Shown here: piece by piece, positions 10,201-18,147 of the stretch | Numbering within the stretch: position 1 is the stretch's first letter | Layout: each line of letters opens with the position of its first letter | DNA from: Lewinellaceae bacterium SD302 | GTDB lineage: Bacteria; Bacteroidota; Bacteroidia; Chitinophagales; Saprospiraceae | DNA length: 64,000 nt | NCBI GenBank assembly: GCA_002591745.1 | Contig: PDLQ01000001.1 | Coordinates: forward strand, 62,001 to 126,000 | Direction of reading: 5' to 3' | Made by a program: the position numbers and the translations under genes | The notes under the pieces: model-generated | What the model was told of the DNA's origin: nothing | The model's input: the letters and a program-made list of their open reading frames with translations, nothing else | Databases searched by the model: none

Positions 10201-13200
10201 CCTACACGGTTACGGTTACGGATGCCAATGGCTGTGAAGCTACTGCTTCGGCTACGGTAGAAGAACCCACCGAAATTAGCCTCTTTACCGTCGTTACTGA
10301 CATTGAATGTGCTGGGGAAGAAACTGGCGCCATCGATCTGAATGTGTCCGGCGGAACGCCAGGCTACACTTATCTCTGGAGCAACGGCGAGACCACCCAG
10401 GATCTGGATAACCTTGCGGCCGGTACCTACACGGTTACCGTTACCGATGCTAATGGTTGTACAGCAACTACTTCGGCCACTGTGAACGAGGTCAACCCAA
10501 TCATGCTTACGGGAGTAGTGACTGATCTTATCTGTTTTGAAGATAATAGTGGTGCTATCGACCTGACGGTAAATGGTGGCACCCCTGGTTACTCCTACCA
10601 ATGGAGTAACGGCGCAACTAGCCAAGACCTGAATGGCATTGCCGCCGGTAACTATTCTGTGACCGTTACTGATGCAAACGGTTGTACGGCCCAGGATAAC
10701 TTTACCGTTGAGCAGCCCGATGAGTTGACGCTGGATATCAGTGCTCCCACGATCACCTGTGGAGGTACCAATAGTGGCTCCATCATTGCAACGCCCAACG
10801 GCGGCACTGGTCCTTATGAGTTCCTGTGGTCGAATGGTGCTACTACCAGTAGCATTAACGATCTGCCGGCTGGAATCTATGACGTAACCGTCACTGATGA
10901 CAACGGCTGTGAAGCTACGGCTACAAATATTCAACTTAGTGAAATTCCGGAGCTTACTTGCGAGGTGATCGTTGACCAGGAACCAACCATGGGTAATAAC
11001 GGTCAACTCAGCGTAGATATCGAAGGAGGAACCGCACCGTTTACCTATTTGTGGAGTACCGGAGCTACGACACCAACGATCGACGGCCTTTCCGCAGGCA
11101 CTTACTCAGTGACAGTGACCGATGCTAATAATTGTGAGACCACTTGCTCCACTACGCTGGAAGCTTTCGCAGGAATTGGTGATTACGTATGGATTGATGC
11201 AGACCTCGATGGTATTCAGGATCCGGACGAAGTAGGTTTCCCCGACGTAACGGTTAATCTCAAAGACGCTGACGGCAACGTTATCGCTACGACGACTACC
11301 GACGCAGATGGGTTCTACTCCTTTATGGGCCTGGAACCTGGAACTTACTCCGTACAGTTCATTACTCCGGTTGATTGGGACTATACTGCCTCCAATATCG
11401 GCCCGGATGATGCACTGGACAGTGACATCATCCCTGGAATGAATGGTATGACGGGAACTTATGACCTTGATCCAGGCGAATTTGATATGACCGTAGATGC
11501 TGGATTGATCTTTATTGAAGGGGCCATTTCAGATCCGTGTGCTTGTCTGGATAATGCTACTAACGATGCCGACGGTCAATTCAGTGAGCAATTGAAGATC
11601 ACTTCTTTCTCCGGATTAGACTGGACGATTATCGCCCGGGAAAATATGTTCGTCGACGATCCATCCAACGACCCGCCGGCCATGCCAGAACTAGTACCGC
11701 TTGGCTTCGTTCTGGAAGAGTTCCCAATCGGCGGCGGACTGAGTGAGTACATTCTTGATTTCCGCATTGTAGACGAATTGACCTACACCGTTACGGTACA
11801 GGCCGGTTTGCAAACCCTGAATATTAGCAACACTTGCTTCTACCCGAATATTTTCTTCGAAGACGAGCCGCCCAGCGAGCTTTGTATCTTTGACGAAGCA
11901 TTCCCGATCAACGTGGACTCTGACATCGATGGTGATTTCACTTTCGAGATCGCCGGCCAAACCGTTACGGCCATTGACCCTTCAACGTTGCCGGAAGGTA
12001 CTTACAACCTGGTTGTTACCCTTGATCCATTCGACGAGGATGAGTGTGAAGCCGTACTTTCGGTCACATTCGACATTGCTAATAACTGCCCCGCTAAATT
12101 GGGAGACTTCGTCTGGAACGATACTAACTTCAACGGCATACAGGACCCCGGCGAGCCCGGTATTCCCGGTGTAACCGTGACAGTGACCAGCCAGGATGGA
12201 AGCTTCACCGACACCCAGGAAACAGATGCCAACGGTATGTATATGTTCATGGTTGACCCGGGAACGTATAAGCTGACCTTTGAACAGCCGGCCGGTCTGA
12301 CGCCTTCTCCGCAAAACGCTGGAACGGACGATGAATTGGACAGCGACGTAGATCCCGTCATGTTGATGACACCTTTCTATACCGTAGGACCGGATGGAAT
12401 GGACCTGACCATTGACGCTGGATTCTTCGACGAATGTATTGCCAACATTGACGATCCGGGAACTATTGGTTTCGACCAGGAGCTTTGTGGACCAGGCAAT
12501 GTGCCAGATCTGCTGGTCGAACTGACCCCCGCTACTGGTGGTGTCGGAGAGATCAACTATCTGTGGATGAAGAATACAGTGGACCCCAACCAGCCGATCG
12601 GTTTCTGGACGCCTATTCCTAACTCCGACTCGCCTAACCTGCAACTCGGCCCGGTATACGAATCTACTTACTACGCTCGCTGTGTGCGCCGTAACAATTG
12701 TATTTTCCTGGAGTCCAACAGCGTGTTCATTGAAGTGGGAGATGACGCGAATGCTATAATTGACGGTCCGAACGTAGTATGCGAACTGAGTACAGTTACT
12801 TTCAACGCCGTTGGTGCCGACAACGCCGATAACATTGAATGGTCTTTCACCGGACCGGCCAATGTGACTAATAACCCTGATGGTTCCGTAGATGTATTCT
12901 GGGGTTCCTTTGGCCTATTCTCCGTAACGCTTTCCGTAACCGAGAATGGCTGTACTGCAACCCGCAATATGGGAGTTACGGTCATTACCAGTCCGGCTTC
13001 TTGTGCAGACGGATTCACCGCCAGCGGTACGATCAGTGAAATGGAAAGTCGCGACGTCAGTATCAACTGGATACTGCCAATGGACGGTAGCGAACTCTCT
13101 TTTGTAATAGAACGCTCTACTGACGGGCTTGACTTTGCAGCCATCGGTACGATGAGTGAACCGACTGAGATTGTAAACGGTACTGACGGTTTTTACCGAT

Positions 13201-13574
13201 TCGATGATATCGCTCCGTTTACCGGATTGATCTACTATCGAGTATGGGTGACCGACGCATTTGGTAACCAGGCAGTATCCAATGTCGTGGAAATGCTGTT
13301 GACTTCGGATGACGCTTCTCAATTAGCCCAGGTTTATCCTAACCCTGCCGTTGGTAGTATGCTACACGTACAAATGCTGACGCCACAGATTTCATCGAAT
13401 GAGGCTACGGTTGTAGAGTTGTACACCACCACTGGTAACCTGATCAGTAGTCAGGTTGTACCGCAAGGTAGCAACGCACTCGATTTACCCTTGAATAACC
13501 AGCCATCTGGCGTTTACATGCTCCGCGTAATCCGAGGAGATCAGGTTGAAACACACCAGGTGATGGTTGACTAA
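7257..13574 (+). CDS. Giant SprB-repeat surface protein with SdrD-B-like domains and T9SS type A sorting domain
   Basis: The protein has 2105 residues from ATG 7257, chosen because MPKTILTKGF begins a normal signal peptide ending GVNAQ. Upstream in-frame codons give no secretion signal. Residues ~30-1300 hold about 17 tandem SprB-type repeats (GGTPPYTYLWSTGATTQ...AGTYSVTVTDANGC). Two repeats carry extra Asp-rich loops (DGDGVDDDQDLD-like) that could bind calcium. Residues ~1305-1400 and ~1613-1720 are SdrD B-like modules (GDYVWIDADLDGIQDPDEVG, GDFVWNDTNFNGIQDPGEPG). PKD/Ig-like and Fn3-like segments follow (~1830-2010), then a type A sorting domain (VYPNPAVGS...GVYMLRVIRGD). SprB in Flavobacterium johnsoniae is a mobile gliding adhesin, so a gliding or adhesion role is inferred by family only. 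Confidence 0.9.
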   Translation: MPKTILTKGFLRWMFGAALLLLFQGVNAQLSVVLQETDPSCFGLGSGSIVSNVSGGEIPYTYAWSNGETTPFIENLTAGTYSLTVTDANGVQGFATALLEEPPQVTLELSADQLCEEPFVITADGDGGVPPYTYNWSTGDETQSITVPSGTYCVTIVDANLCGTFDCITVEVNPPTVNVIGVDVTCFGGEDGTLTAFPSAGSPPYTFLWSNGSTNQTIDGLTAGTYGVTITDSGGCTASATGTVNQPPQLNVTVTQDGPVCAGDFDITVTAFPSGGTPDYTYLWSTGATTQAISGLGAGTYSVTITDENDCTVVGSTTVIQAPSPDVTISGDDVICGDGNTTDLTATPSDGTPNYQLLWSTGEVTPTITVSQAGTYSVTVTDANGCTDEASIEVTLVNLSVNAVTNDVTCFGFDDGSATLFGTGGTQPYTYMWSTGETTQTISGLEPGTYSFTLTEADNCKASGTVTITEPPLLTVFGVVTNPTCPDEMDGSIDVTANGGTPPYTYLWNTGATTQDLENLGTGAYAITVTDDNGCTADATFTIIAPDEIEASTVVTNVDCFGEDTGAIDLTVSGGTPPYTYDWSDDGMEDPDDDDQDLFDLIAATYQVTITDANGCMVVEQATVTQPPALNLSITGVDVLCFGQSTGSADLTVSGGTPPYTYQWNTGATSEDLDNLPAGTYTVVVTDANECTETASVTIEQPDQLVITGTVDDLDCFGDLDGSINVTVTGGTEDYSYEWNTGAITEDLFNLSGGAYSLTVTDANGCMTSATFIVSEPLEIGLSTTQINVDCFGDATGSIDLTVTGGTAPYTYDWDGDGVDDDQDLDNLEAGTYTVVVIDANGCEATTSVTITEPTQLVLDLAETDVLCFGEATGSIDLTITGGTPGYTIQWNTGSTSEDLNNLPAGTYTVVVTDANECSETASVTIEQPTQLNVDAIATDVDCFEGGNGSVNATASGGTEPYTYLWSTGAETEDIFNLVAGTYTVTVTDANGCEATASATVEEPTEISLFTVVTDIECAGEETGAIDLNVSGGTPGYTYLWSNGETTQDLDNLAAGTYTVTVTDANGCTATTSATVNEVNPIMLTGVVTDLICFEDNSGAIDLTVNGGTPGYSYQWSNGATSQDLNGIAAGNYSVTVTDANGCTAQDNFTVEQPDELTLDISAPTITCGGTNSGSIIATPNGGTGPYEFLWSNGATTSSINDLPAGIYDVTVTDDNGCEATATNIQLSEIPELTCEVIVDQEPTMGNNGQLSVDIEGGTAPFTYLWSTGATTPTIDGLSAGTYSVTVTDANNCETTCSTTLEAFAGIGDYVWIDADLDGIQDPDEVGFPDVTVNLKDADGNVIATTTTDADGFYSFMGLEPGTYSVQFITPVDWDYTASNIGPDDALDSDIIPGMNGMTGTYDLDPGEFDMTVDAGLIFIEGAISDPCACLDNATNDADGQFSEQLKITSFSGLDWTIIARENMFVDDPSNDPPAMPELVPLGFVLEEFPIGGGLSEYILDFRIVDELTYTVTVQAGLQTLNISNTCFYPNIFFEDEPPSELCIFDEAFPINVDSDIDGDFTFEIAGQTVTAIDPSTLPEGTYNLVVTLDPFDEDECEAVLSVTFDIANNCPAKLGDFVWNDTNFNGIQDPGEPGIPGVTVTVTSQDGSFTDTQETDANGMYMFMVDPGTYKLTFEQPAGLTPSPQNAGTDDELDSDVDPVMLMTPFYTVGPDGMDLTIDAGFFDECIANIDDPGTIGFDQELCGPGNVPDLLVELTPATGGVGEINYLWMKNTVDPNQPIGFWTPIPNSDSPNLQLGPVYESTYYARCVRRNNCIFLESNSVFIEVGDDANAIIDGPNVVCELSTVTFNAVGADNADNIEWSFTGPANVTNNPDGSVDVFWGSFGLFSVTLSVTENGCTATRNMGVTVITSPASCADGFTASGTISEMESRDVSINWILPMDGSELSFVIERSTDGLDFAAIGTMSEPTEIVNGTDGFYRFDDIAPFTGLIYYRVWVTDAFGNQAVSNVVEMLLTSDDASQLAQVYPNPAVGSMLHVQMLTPQISSNEATVVELYTTTGNLISSQVVPQGSNALDLPLNNQPSGVYMLRVIRGDQVETHQVMVD

Positions 13575-13610
13575 CTCAAAGCTTTCGCATACCGAATAGC
13601 AACTATTTAT

Positions 13611-13650
13611 GAATGCTCCGCGAACAGTTTCGCGGAGCATTCTTTTTGTT
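13611..13650 (+). terminator. Strong rho-independent terminator of the SprB-repeat gene
   Basis: Perfect 14-bp stem (gaatgctccgcgaa / ttcgcggagcattc) with a CAG-centred loop, followed by a run of five T. It starts 36 bases after the stop codon. Confidence 0.95.
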
Positions 13651-13858
13651 TCGTGTCTGCAGAAAATTGTGTTAATGTGACTGATGAAAGACAACTAAAA
13701 AACGCTTGATGTAGTTAATATGGTGAGTGCAATGAATTGATGGTATGTGAAATATATTTTAACTATATTCTTGTGTCTTGAAATATTGTTGCGCTTGCCT
13801 AGTTTAAACCAACGATAGTTCTATTTTTATTATCTACTTACCCATAAAGCTTCTTCCA

Positions 13859-14095
13859 ATGAACCGAACCAAAATTCTGCGTAAATTTATCCGTACCCGT
13901 ATGGCGCTGGCCGAAACAATGCAGAAGATCATGGACCTTAATCGGACCAGGAAATTGACTTCGACGATGCCCGTAGTGGGCAAGCAAGAAGAGTTGGCCG
14001 AAGAACTTAAGATCCTCAACGCTACTGCAGAGATTCAGAATAAAGTCATGAAGCGTTACGAGGCACAACTTAATCGCGACCAACAACGAGCTTAA
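13859..14095 (+). CDS. Small hypothetical protein
   Basis: 78 residues from ATG 13859, rich in Lys, Arg and Glu, with heptad-like helices at residues ~1-30 and ~42-75 (EELAEELKILNATAEIQNKV). It has no signal peptide, membrane segment or recognised domain. It is probably a small cytosolic helical or coiled-coil protein. Opposing open frames cover the same bases, but this one has the better codon pattern and start context. It ends next to the convergent gene at 14096. I do not recognise a family. Confidence 0.5.
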   Translation: MNRTKILRKFIRTRMALAETMQKIMDLNRTRKLTSTMPVVGKQEELAEELKILNATAEIQNKVMKRYEAQLNRDQQRA

Positions 14096-14707
14096 CTACC
14101 GTTGTTTTTTCTTTTCCTTACTTAATCGCCAGGCTTCTCGCCTGGCTTCCAAAATTCTTGTAACACTTTCTTTCATCTCGATAGGCCGCTCGTTTAGTTT
14201 TCGATGCCAGCTAATGATGATCAGTTCTGCCAGATCATCCGGGTGTTTTAATTGCAAATCGTGGAACAGATAACTCAGTCGAGAACCACCATTGAGTCCC
14301 CATTTATTAACGATCCAGAGACGTAGGCTATGAAATAGTCTGCGAAAAGCCTGATCTTCCGGAAGAGCTGCGAAGGAGATTCTCGATTCTTCGTCGGTGA
14401 GGCGATCGAGTTCAGCTAATGCTTCGTTCAGGTTCGCGGGGATATAAACGCCGTTGAGGGTTTCTTGAGCAATTCGCCACTGATACTGTTTTGCGTATTC
14501 CTCCGGGGTGTCCGGTGGCCCATCGAACTGTGCGGACAGGTTTTGGATGCTAGTTGCCAAGGTCAGACAGCTCAATAGTATAAATTTGATTATGGCTGGC
14601 AAGGTAGCAATGCCGTTGGATAAAATGAATGGCTTGCTCCGGAACCAAGTATCAGAACCAGAGAAACAGGATAGGGTGGAATCGGAAAAATTAAAGCTGG
14701 TATACAT
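14096..14707 (-). CDS. Exported protein resembling the DUF6794-type family
   Basis: 203 residues if ATG 14707 is used. The segment IKFILLSCLTLATSIQNLSAQ looks like a signal peptide but sits ~40 residues in, so translation may start later at a non-ATG codon near 14590. The mature part (QWRIAQETLNGVYIPANLNEALAELDRL...LRLWIVNKWGLNGGSRLSYLF...HPDDLAELIIISWHRKLNERP) resembles uncharacterised Bacteroidota proteins grouped as DUF6794. I give that name from memory. A dispersed-motif copy lies exactly between the two possible starts, suggesting the upstream stretch is untranslated leader. Function unknown. Confidence 0.7.
   Translation of the reverse strand: MYTSFNFSDSTLSCFSGSDTWFRSKPFILSNGIATLPAIIKFILLSCLTLATSIQNLSAQFDGPPDTPEEYAKQYQWRIAQETLNGVYIPANLNEALAELDRLTDEESRISFAALPEDQAFRRLFHSLRLWIVNKWGLNGGSRLSYLFHDLQLKHPDDLAELIIISWHRKLNERPIEMKESVTRILEARREAWRLSKEKKKQR
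14594..14612 (-). repeat. Dispersed motif copy 3 (variant core)
   Basis: Reverse strand reads cattgctaccttgccagcc, with one C for T in the core. If translated in the 14096-14707 frame it encodes ATLPAI, the same hexapeptide as the copy inside the serine hydrolase at 26987. Confidence 0.6.
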
Positions 14708-14805
14708 AGGGTAGATTCAATGTGCAATAGCGATAACTATAAAGCTGCAACAACTATTGTAAAAGTCAACTGAATCCAGTTAAAAGGAAAGTCGATAAGA
14801 AAGAT

Positions 14806-14821
14806 TAGCGAAATTTCGCTA
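14806..14821. promoter_or_regulatory. Perfect 16-bp palindrome, candidate operator
   Basis: tagcgaaatttcgcta, 31 bases upstream of the -7-like box at 14852. It could be a binding site for a dimeric regulator of etfBA. No regulator is identified. Confidence 0.4.
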
Positions 14822-14851
14822 TTTGGTTTAGGGTAGCCACGGTGGTGTTTT

Positions 14852-14859
14852 TATATTTG
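14852..14859 (+). promoter_or_regulatory. Candidate -7 box for etfBA
   Basis: TATATTTG matches the Bacteroidota TAnnTTTG consensus. It would give a leader of about 170 bases. No well-spaced -33 TTTG is evident. Confidence 0.4.
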
Positions 14860-14900
14860 CGGTCTCGCCGGGAAACTGTCAATCTTTGTCTGGCCAAAGT

Positions 14901-14919
14901 CATTGCTACTTTGTTAGCC
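14901..14919 (+). repeat. Dispersed motif copy 4 (etfB leader)
   Basis: Reads cattgctactttgttagcc, matching the consensus throughout, about 115 bases upstream of etfB. Confidence 0.8.
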
Positions 14920-15032
14920 AAAATGCAGCTTATTCCTCGGAGTTGATTGCCTGAAGAGGCGAACAAAGCCGGCGGCAAAGCATTAATAAATATAGCGCCT
15001 GAACCCAAAGGCCTAACCATAAATGAAACCAT

Positions 15033-15773
15033 ATGAAGCTGCTTGTTTGTATCAGCAAGACGCCAGAAACAACTGCGAAAATCGAGTTTACGGACGGTAA
15101 TTCGTCCTTCGATGGCAGTGGCGTCAACTTTATCATGAACCCCTACGACGAGTGGTACGCATTAGTACGCGCTCTGGAGCTGAAAGAAGCGACCGGGGGA
15201 AGCGTAACCATCCTGAACGTAGGCCCTGCGACCAATGACCCGACCATCCGCAAAGGATTGGCCATCGGTGCCGATGAAGCTGTACGGATCAATGCCGAAG
15301 GAACCAGTAGCCTTTTTGTAGCCAAACAAATTGCTGAATACGCCAAAAGCGGCGATTACGATGTGATTTTTTGCGGTAAAGAAACGATTGACTACAACGG
15401 CTCCGAGGTGGGCGCGATGGTGGCCGAACTACTGGACTTGCCATTTGTGAGCTACGCGAGTGACATGAATGTAGATGGTAACGTGGCCACCGTAACCCGC
15501 GATATCGAGGGAGGTGTGGAAGTACTGGAAGTAGAAGCTCCCTTTGTACTGAGTGCCGCCAAAGGACTGGCTGAGCAGCGAATTCCCAACATGCGTGGAA
15601 TCATGATGGCCAAACGTAAGCCATTGAAAGTAGTGGAGCCGGTAGCTTTTGAAGACGTGGCCCGGGTGGTCAGTTATAGTAAGCCACCGGAAAAGGGCGC
15701 AACAAAAATGATCGAGCCCGATCAGATGGATGAACTGGTCCGCCTGTTACACGAAGAAGCGAAAGTCATTTAA
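15033..15773 (+). CDS. etfB: Electron transfer flavoprotein subunit beta
   Basis: 246 residues, the usual EtfB length. The N-terminus MKLLVCISKTPETTAKIEF and the segment NPYDEWYALVRALELKE are characteristic. GADEAVRI and the C-terminal GVEVLEVEAPFVLSA region also fit. EtfB pairs with EtfA to carry electrons from acyl-CoA and other dehydrogenases to the quinone pool in the cytosol. etfA follows 37 bases downstream, so the two form an operon. The start is the first ATG giving the conserved N-terminus. Confidence 0.95.
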   Translation: MKLLVCISKTPETTAKIEFTDGNSSFDGSGVNFIMNPYDEWYALVRALELKEATGGSVTILNVGPATNDPTIRKGLAIGADEAVRINAEGTSSLFVAKQIAEYAKSGDYDVIFCGKETIDYNGSEVGAMVAELLDLPFVSYASDMNVDGNVATVTRDIEGGVEVLEVEAPFVLSAAKGLAEQRIPNMRGIMMAKRKPLKVVEPVAFEDVARVVSYSKPPEKGATKMIEPDQMDELVRLLHEEAKVI

Positions 15774-15778
15774 TAATC

Positions 15779-15795
15779 CTCCGCTACGAGCGGAG
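15779..15795 (+). other. Intercistronic hairpin between etfB and etfA
   Basis: Perfect 7-bp stem ctccgct/agcggag with an ACG loop and no T-tract. It may affect mRNA processing or the subunit ratio. Confidence 0.5.
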
Positions 15796-15810
15796 TCAAA
15801 ATATAAGATC

Positions 15811-16770
15811 ATGGTATTAGTATTTGCTGAGGCTACGAATGGTAGTTTTAAAAAGGCGGCCCACGAAGCAGTCACTTACGGCAGTAAAACTGCCGAGTCG
15901 ATTGGTGTTGATTGCGTAGCCCTTACCTTGGGTGAAGTAAAAGATGCTGGTGAGTTGGGGAAATATGGTGCTAGCAAGGTTTATAATCTTACTGATGCGG
16001 CACTGAGCAACTTTGATGCCCAGGTTTACACCGCCGCTATCGCCGGTGCCGTAGAACAACTGGGAGCAAAGGTAATTGTGCTTTCACACAGCAGTACCGG
16101 AAAGAGTTTGCTGGGCCGTTTGGCAGCTCGCTTCAACGCTGGTTCAGCGCCAGGGGTGAATGCCGTTCCTACAAACGAAGGCGGAAATTTCCGGGTGCGT
16201 AAGCCAGTTTTTTCAGGTAAAGCATTCGCAGAAGTAGAACTTAACTCAGATGTGAAAGTGATTAGTCTGGTGGGTAACTCTATTCCCGTGGAGGAAAACG
16301 GGAGTGTAGTGAGTGTGGATAGCCTCAGTGTTGATCTGCCGCAGCCCAAAGTAAAAGTAAAAGAAGTGAAACGGGCTGAAGGTACTGTGCCACTTCCCGA
16401 AGCTGAGTTGGTGGTCAGTGCCGGCCGTGGGATGAAAGGACCCGAGAATTGGGGGATCATCGAAGCTCTGGCGGATGAATTGGGTGCTACTACGGCTTGT
16501 AGTCGCCCGGTTGCTGATGTGGGCTGGCGCCCTCACCACGAGCACGTCGGCCAAACGGGTGTAGCTATTCGCCCTAACTTATACATCGCGGCGGGGATTT
16601 CTGGTGCGATTCAGCACTTGGCCGGGGTGAATAGTTCCAAAACGATCGTAGTGATCAATAAAGACCCGGACGCACCGTTCTTTAAGGCCGCAGACTACGG
16701 CGTTGTAGGCGATCTTTTTGAGGTTGTACCTGCTCTGACTGAGGCGATCAAGAAGCACAAGGCGAGCTAG
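15811..16770 (+). CDS. etfA: Electron transfer flavoprotein subunit alpha
   Basis: 319 residues from ATG 15811 (MVLVFAEATNGSFKKAAHEA). The C-terminal FAD-binding domain is intact: SAGRGMKGPENWGIIEALAD, then GATTACSRPVADVGW, HHEHVGQTG, and GAIQHLAGVNSSKTIVVINKDPDAPFF. It forms the heterodimer with EtfB. Upstream in-frame sequence overlaps the etfB end and lacks EtfA features, so the later ATG was chosen. Confidence 0.95.
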   Translation: MVLVFAEATNGSFKKAAHEAVTYGSKTAESIGVDCVALTLGEVKDAGELGKYGASKVYNLTDAALSNFDAQVYTAAIAGAVEQLGAKVIVLSHSSTGKSLLGRLAARFNAGSAPGVNAVPTNEGGNFRVRKPVFSGKAFAEVELNSDVKVISLVGNSIPVEENGSVVSVDSLSVDLPQPKVKVKEVKRAEGTVPLPEAELVVSAGRGMKGPENWGIIEALADELGATTACSRPVADVGWRPHHEHVGQTGVAIRPNLYIAAGISGAIQHLAGVNSSKTIVVINKDPDAPFFKAADYGVVGDLFEVVPALTEAIKKHKAS

Positions 16771-16803
16771 ACAGTTTATTACGTGAAGAAGATTTGACTT
16801 GGA

Positions 16804-16830
16804 AGCCTGACCGTTTGGTTGGGCTTTTGA
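16804..16830 (+). terminator. Terminator downstream of etfA
   Basis: Nine-pair stem agcctgacc/ggttgggct (two G-U) with a GTTT loop, followed by TTTT, 34 bases after etfA. Confidence 0.65.
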
Positions 16831-16877
16831 GTTTTTAGGGGAGTTTTTTGTATAAATGCAAATACACGTATTTATGT

Positions 16878-16903
16878 ATTTATAAATACATGTATTTATA
16901 AAT
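16878..16903. other. 26-bp perfect AT-rich palindrome
   Basis: The palindrome is centred on ATACATGTAT and symmetric from 16878 to 16903. It abuts the stop codon of the minus-strand regulator, and related ATAC/GTAT arms lie at 16860-16889. It could act as a terminator for the convergent genes, or as an operator. Confidence 0.6.
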
Positions 16904-17272
16904 TTACTCGCCAATCCCCCCACTCCCAAATTCATACAAAGTCCTCATTAAATCTTCATAAACAGGACTTACAATCTTAAACCCGGCAGAACATACCGAG
17001 TCATGATCCAACTGAATCAGCTGAACTCGCTGAAGGTGAATGAGGTGTTGCTGCAGGGTTGATGCAGCCAATGGAATGTTTCTAGTAAGGTCGTGAGCTG
17101 TCTTGACCTCCCCGCTTCTCAACAGATTTAATATCCGCCAGCGCGCCGGATGTCCCATTGCTTTACAATAGGCGGAAAATAGTTGCTCCTCATCGGAAAA
17201 CAGAAATTTTTTGGCATGTGCCATGGGTACTGGTTTTAGCTTTGTCTTTTGCCTGTCCAGTGCCTTTCTCAT
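16904..17272 (-). CDS. ArsR-like winged-helix transcriptional regulator
   Basis: 122 residues from ATG 17272. A later start at 17224 (MAHAKKFLFSDEEQ) is possible. The HTH core is KAMGHPARWRILNLLRSGEVKTAHDLTRNIPLAASTLQQHLIHLQRVQLIQ, the ArsR/winged-helix layout with a recognition helix at LAASTLQQHLIHL. No metal-binding cysteine pair of the ELCVCDL type is visible, so it is probably not a metal sensor. The target is unknown. It is convergent with etfBA and the 26-bp palindrome lies just past its stop. It may regulate itself or the nearby kinase gene. Confidence 0.8.
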   Translation of the reverse strand: MRKALDRQKTKLKPVPMAHAKKFLFSDEEQLFSAYCKAMGHPARWRILNLLRSGEVKTAHDLTRNIPLAASTLQQHLIHLQRVQLIQLDHDSVCSAGFKIVSPVYEDLMRTLYEFGSGGIGE

Positions 17273-17333
17273 CGCTAATTTAACACAAAATATTATCTTA
17301 AGCGAATTTGTGTTTTATTTTTTAAACATTTGT

Positions 17334-17978
17334 TTAAATTTTTACCCGGTGTAGCCCCGGCGCGTAGCTTTTTTGCATTGCTGTCAACATCCGCTCGTAA
17401 ATTGCTGGTTCCGATATGAAGTCCTTCTCCTGTAGATCCAGGATTAAGACCGGAGCTTCGTTATAAGTTTTGAAATAGTCAAGATAAGCGGTTTGGATGT
17501 TGGTTAGATATTCGTCGGAAATACTCTGCTCATAGCTGCGGTTGCGCTTGGCAATGTTGGCTTGCAGGGCTTCTACCGGCCGGTAGAGATAGACGAGCAA
17601 ATCGGGTTGGGGGAAACTGCTGGTCAATACATTATAAAGGCGAGTGAATAGTCGGTACTCCTCATCCTGGAGATTGTTGCGGGCAAAGAGCAGGGTCTTG
17701 ACGAAAAAGTAGTCGGCTACTACGTCCTGTTCAAAGAGTTGAGTTTGCGCCAGGTCGGTTTGTAGCTGCTTGTGACGTTCGGTCATGAAGAACAACTCTA
17801 CCGGAAAGGCATAACGCTCCGGGTTTTCGTAGAAGTAGGGGAGGAAAGGGTTATCGCTGAATTGCTCCAGGATCAATCTTCTGTCCTGACGTTCGGCGAG
17901 CATTTCCGACAAAGTTGTCTTGCCGGCACCTATGTTGCCCTCGATGGCAATGAAAGAATATGGTAACTTCGTTTTCAC
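17334..17978 (-). CDS. Deoxynucleoside kinase
   Basis: 214 residues from a GTG start at 17978. The Walker A motif GNIGAGKTT is at residues 14-22. FYENPERYAFPVELFFMTERHKQ and the Arg-rich lid KRNRSYEQ follow, all typical of the deoxynucleoside kinase family (dNK/dGK/dAK type). It phosphorylates salvaged deoxynucleosides in the cytosol. The exact nucleoside is not predictable here. It is divergent from folK with 169 bases between, an adjacency I recall as common in Bacteroidota. Confidence 0.9.
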   Translation of the reverse strand: MKTKLPYSFIAIEGNIGAGKTTLSEMLAERQDRRLILEQFSDNPFLPYFYENPERYAFPVELFFMTERHKQLQTDLAQTQLFEQDVVADYFFVKTLLFARNNLQDEEYRLFTRLYNVLTSSFPQPDLLVYLYRPVEALQANIAKRNRSYEQSISDEYLTNIQTAYLDYFKTYNEAPVLILDLQEKDFISEPAIYERMLTAMQKSYAPGLHRVKI

Positions 17979-18147
17979 CGGGGGCGAAGATAACAGACGT
18001 CGGCAATTTGAGCTTTTAAAAACAATCCTATCTGTTAATTTTCGTGGGTCTGGTATTTTTAGCGTTAAAACTATTGAAACAGATGGTCGGGGCTAGGAGG
18101 ACAAAACCTGAATCCACCAAAATTTTAGCGAATCACTTAATCAATCT

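Larger units (their letters stand above)
14708..15032. other. Intergenic region upstream of etfB
   Basis: No gene seen. It contains a 16-base perfect palindrome (14806-14821), a TAnnTTTG match (14852-14859) and a dispersed-motif copy (14901-14919). Confidence 0.7.

Noticed and set aside
14805-15032. 75-residue minus-strand open frame upstream of etfB
   Set aside because: It covers the palindrome, the promoter-like box and the motif. Its ANKVAM peptide comes only from the motif.
16904-17272. Metal-sensing ArsR repressor
   Set aside because: No cysteine-pair metal site in the recognition helix. Only a general winged-helix call is supported.
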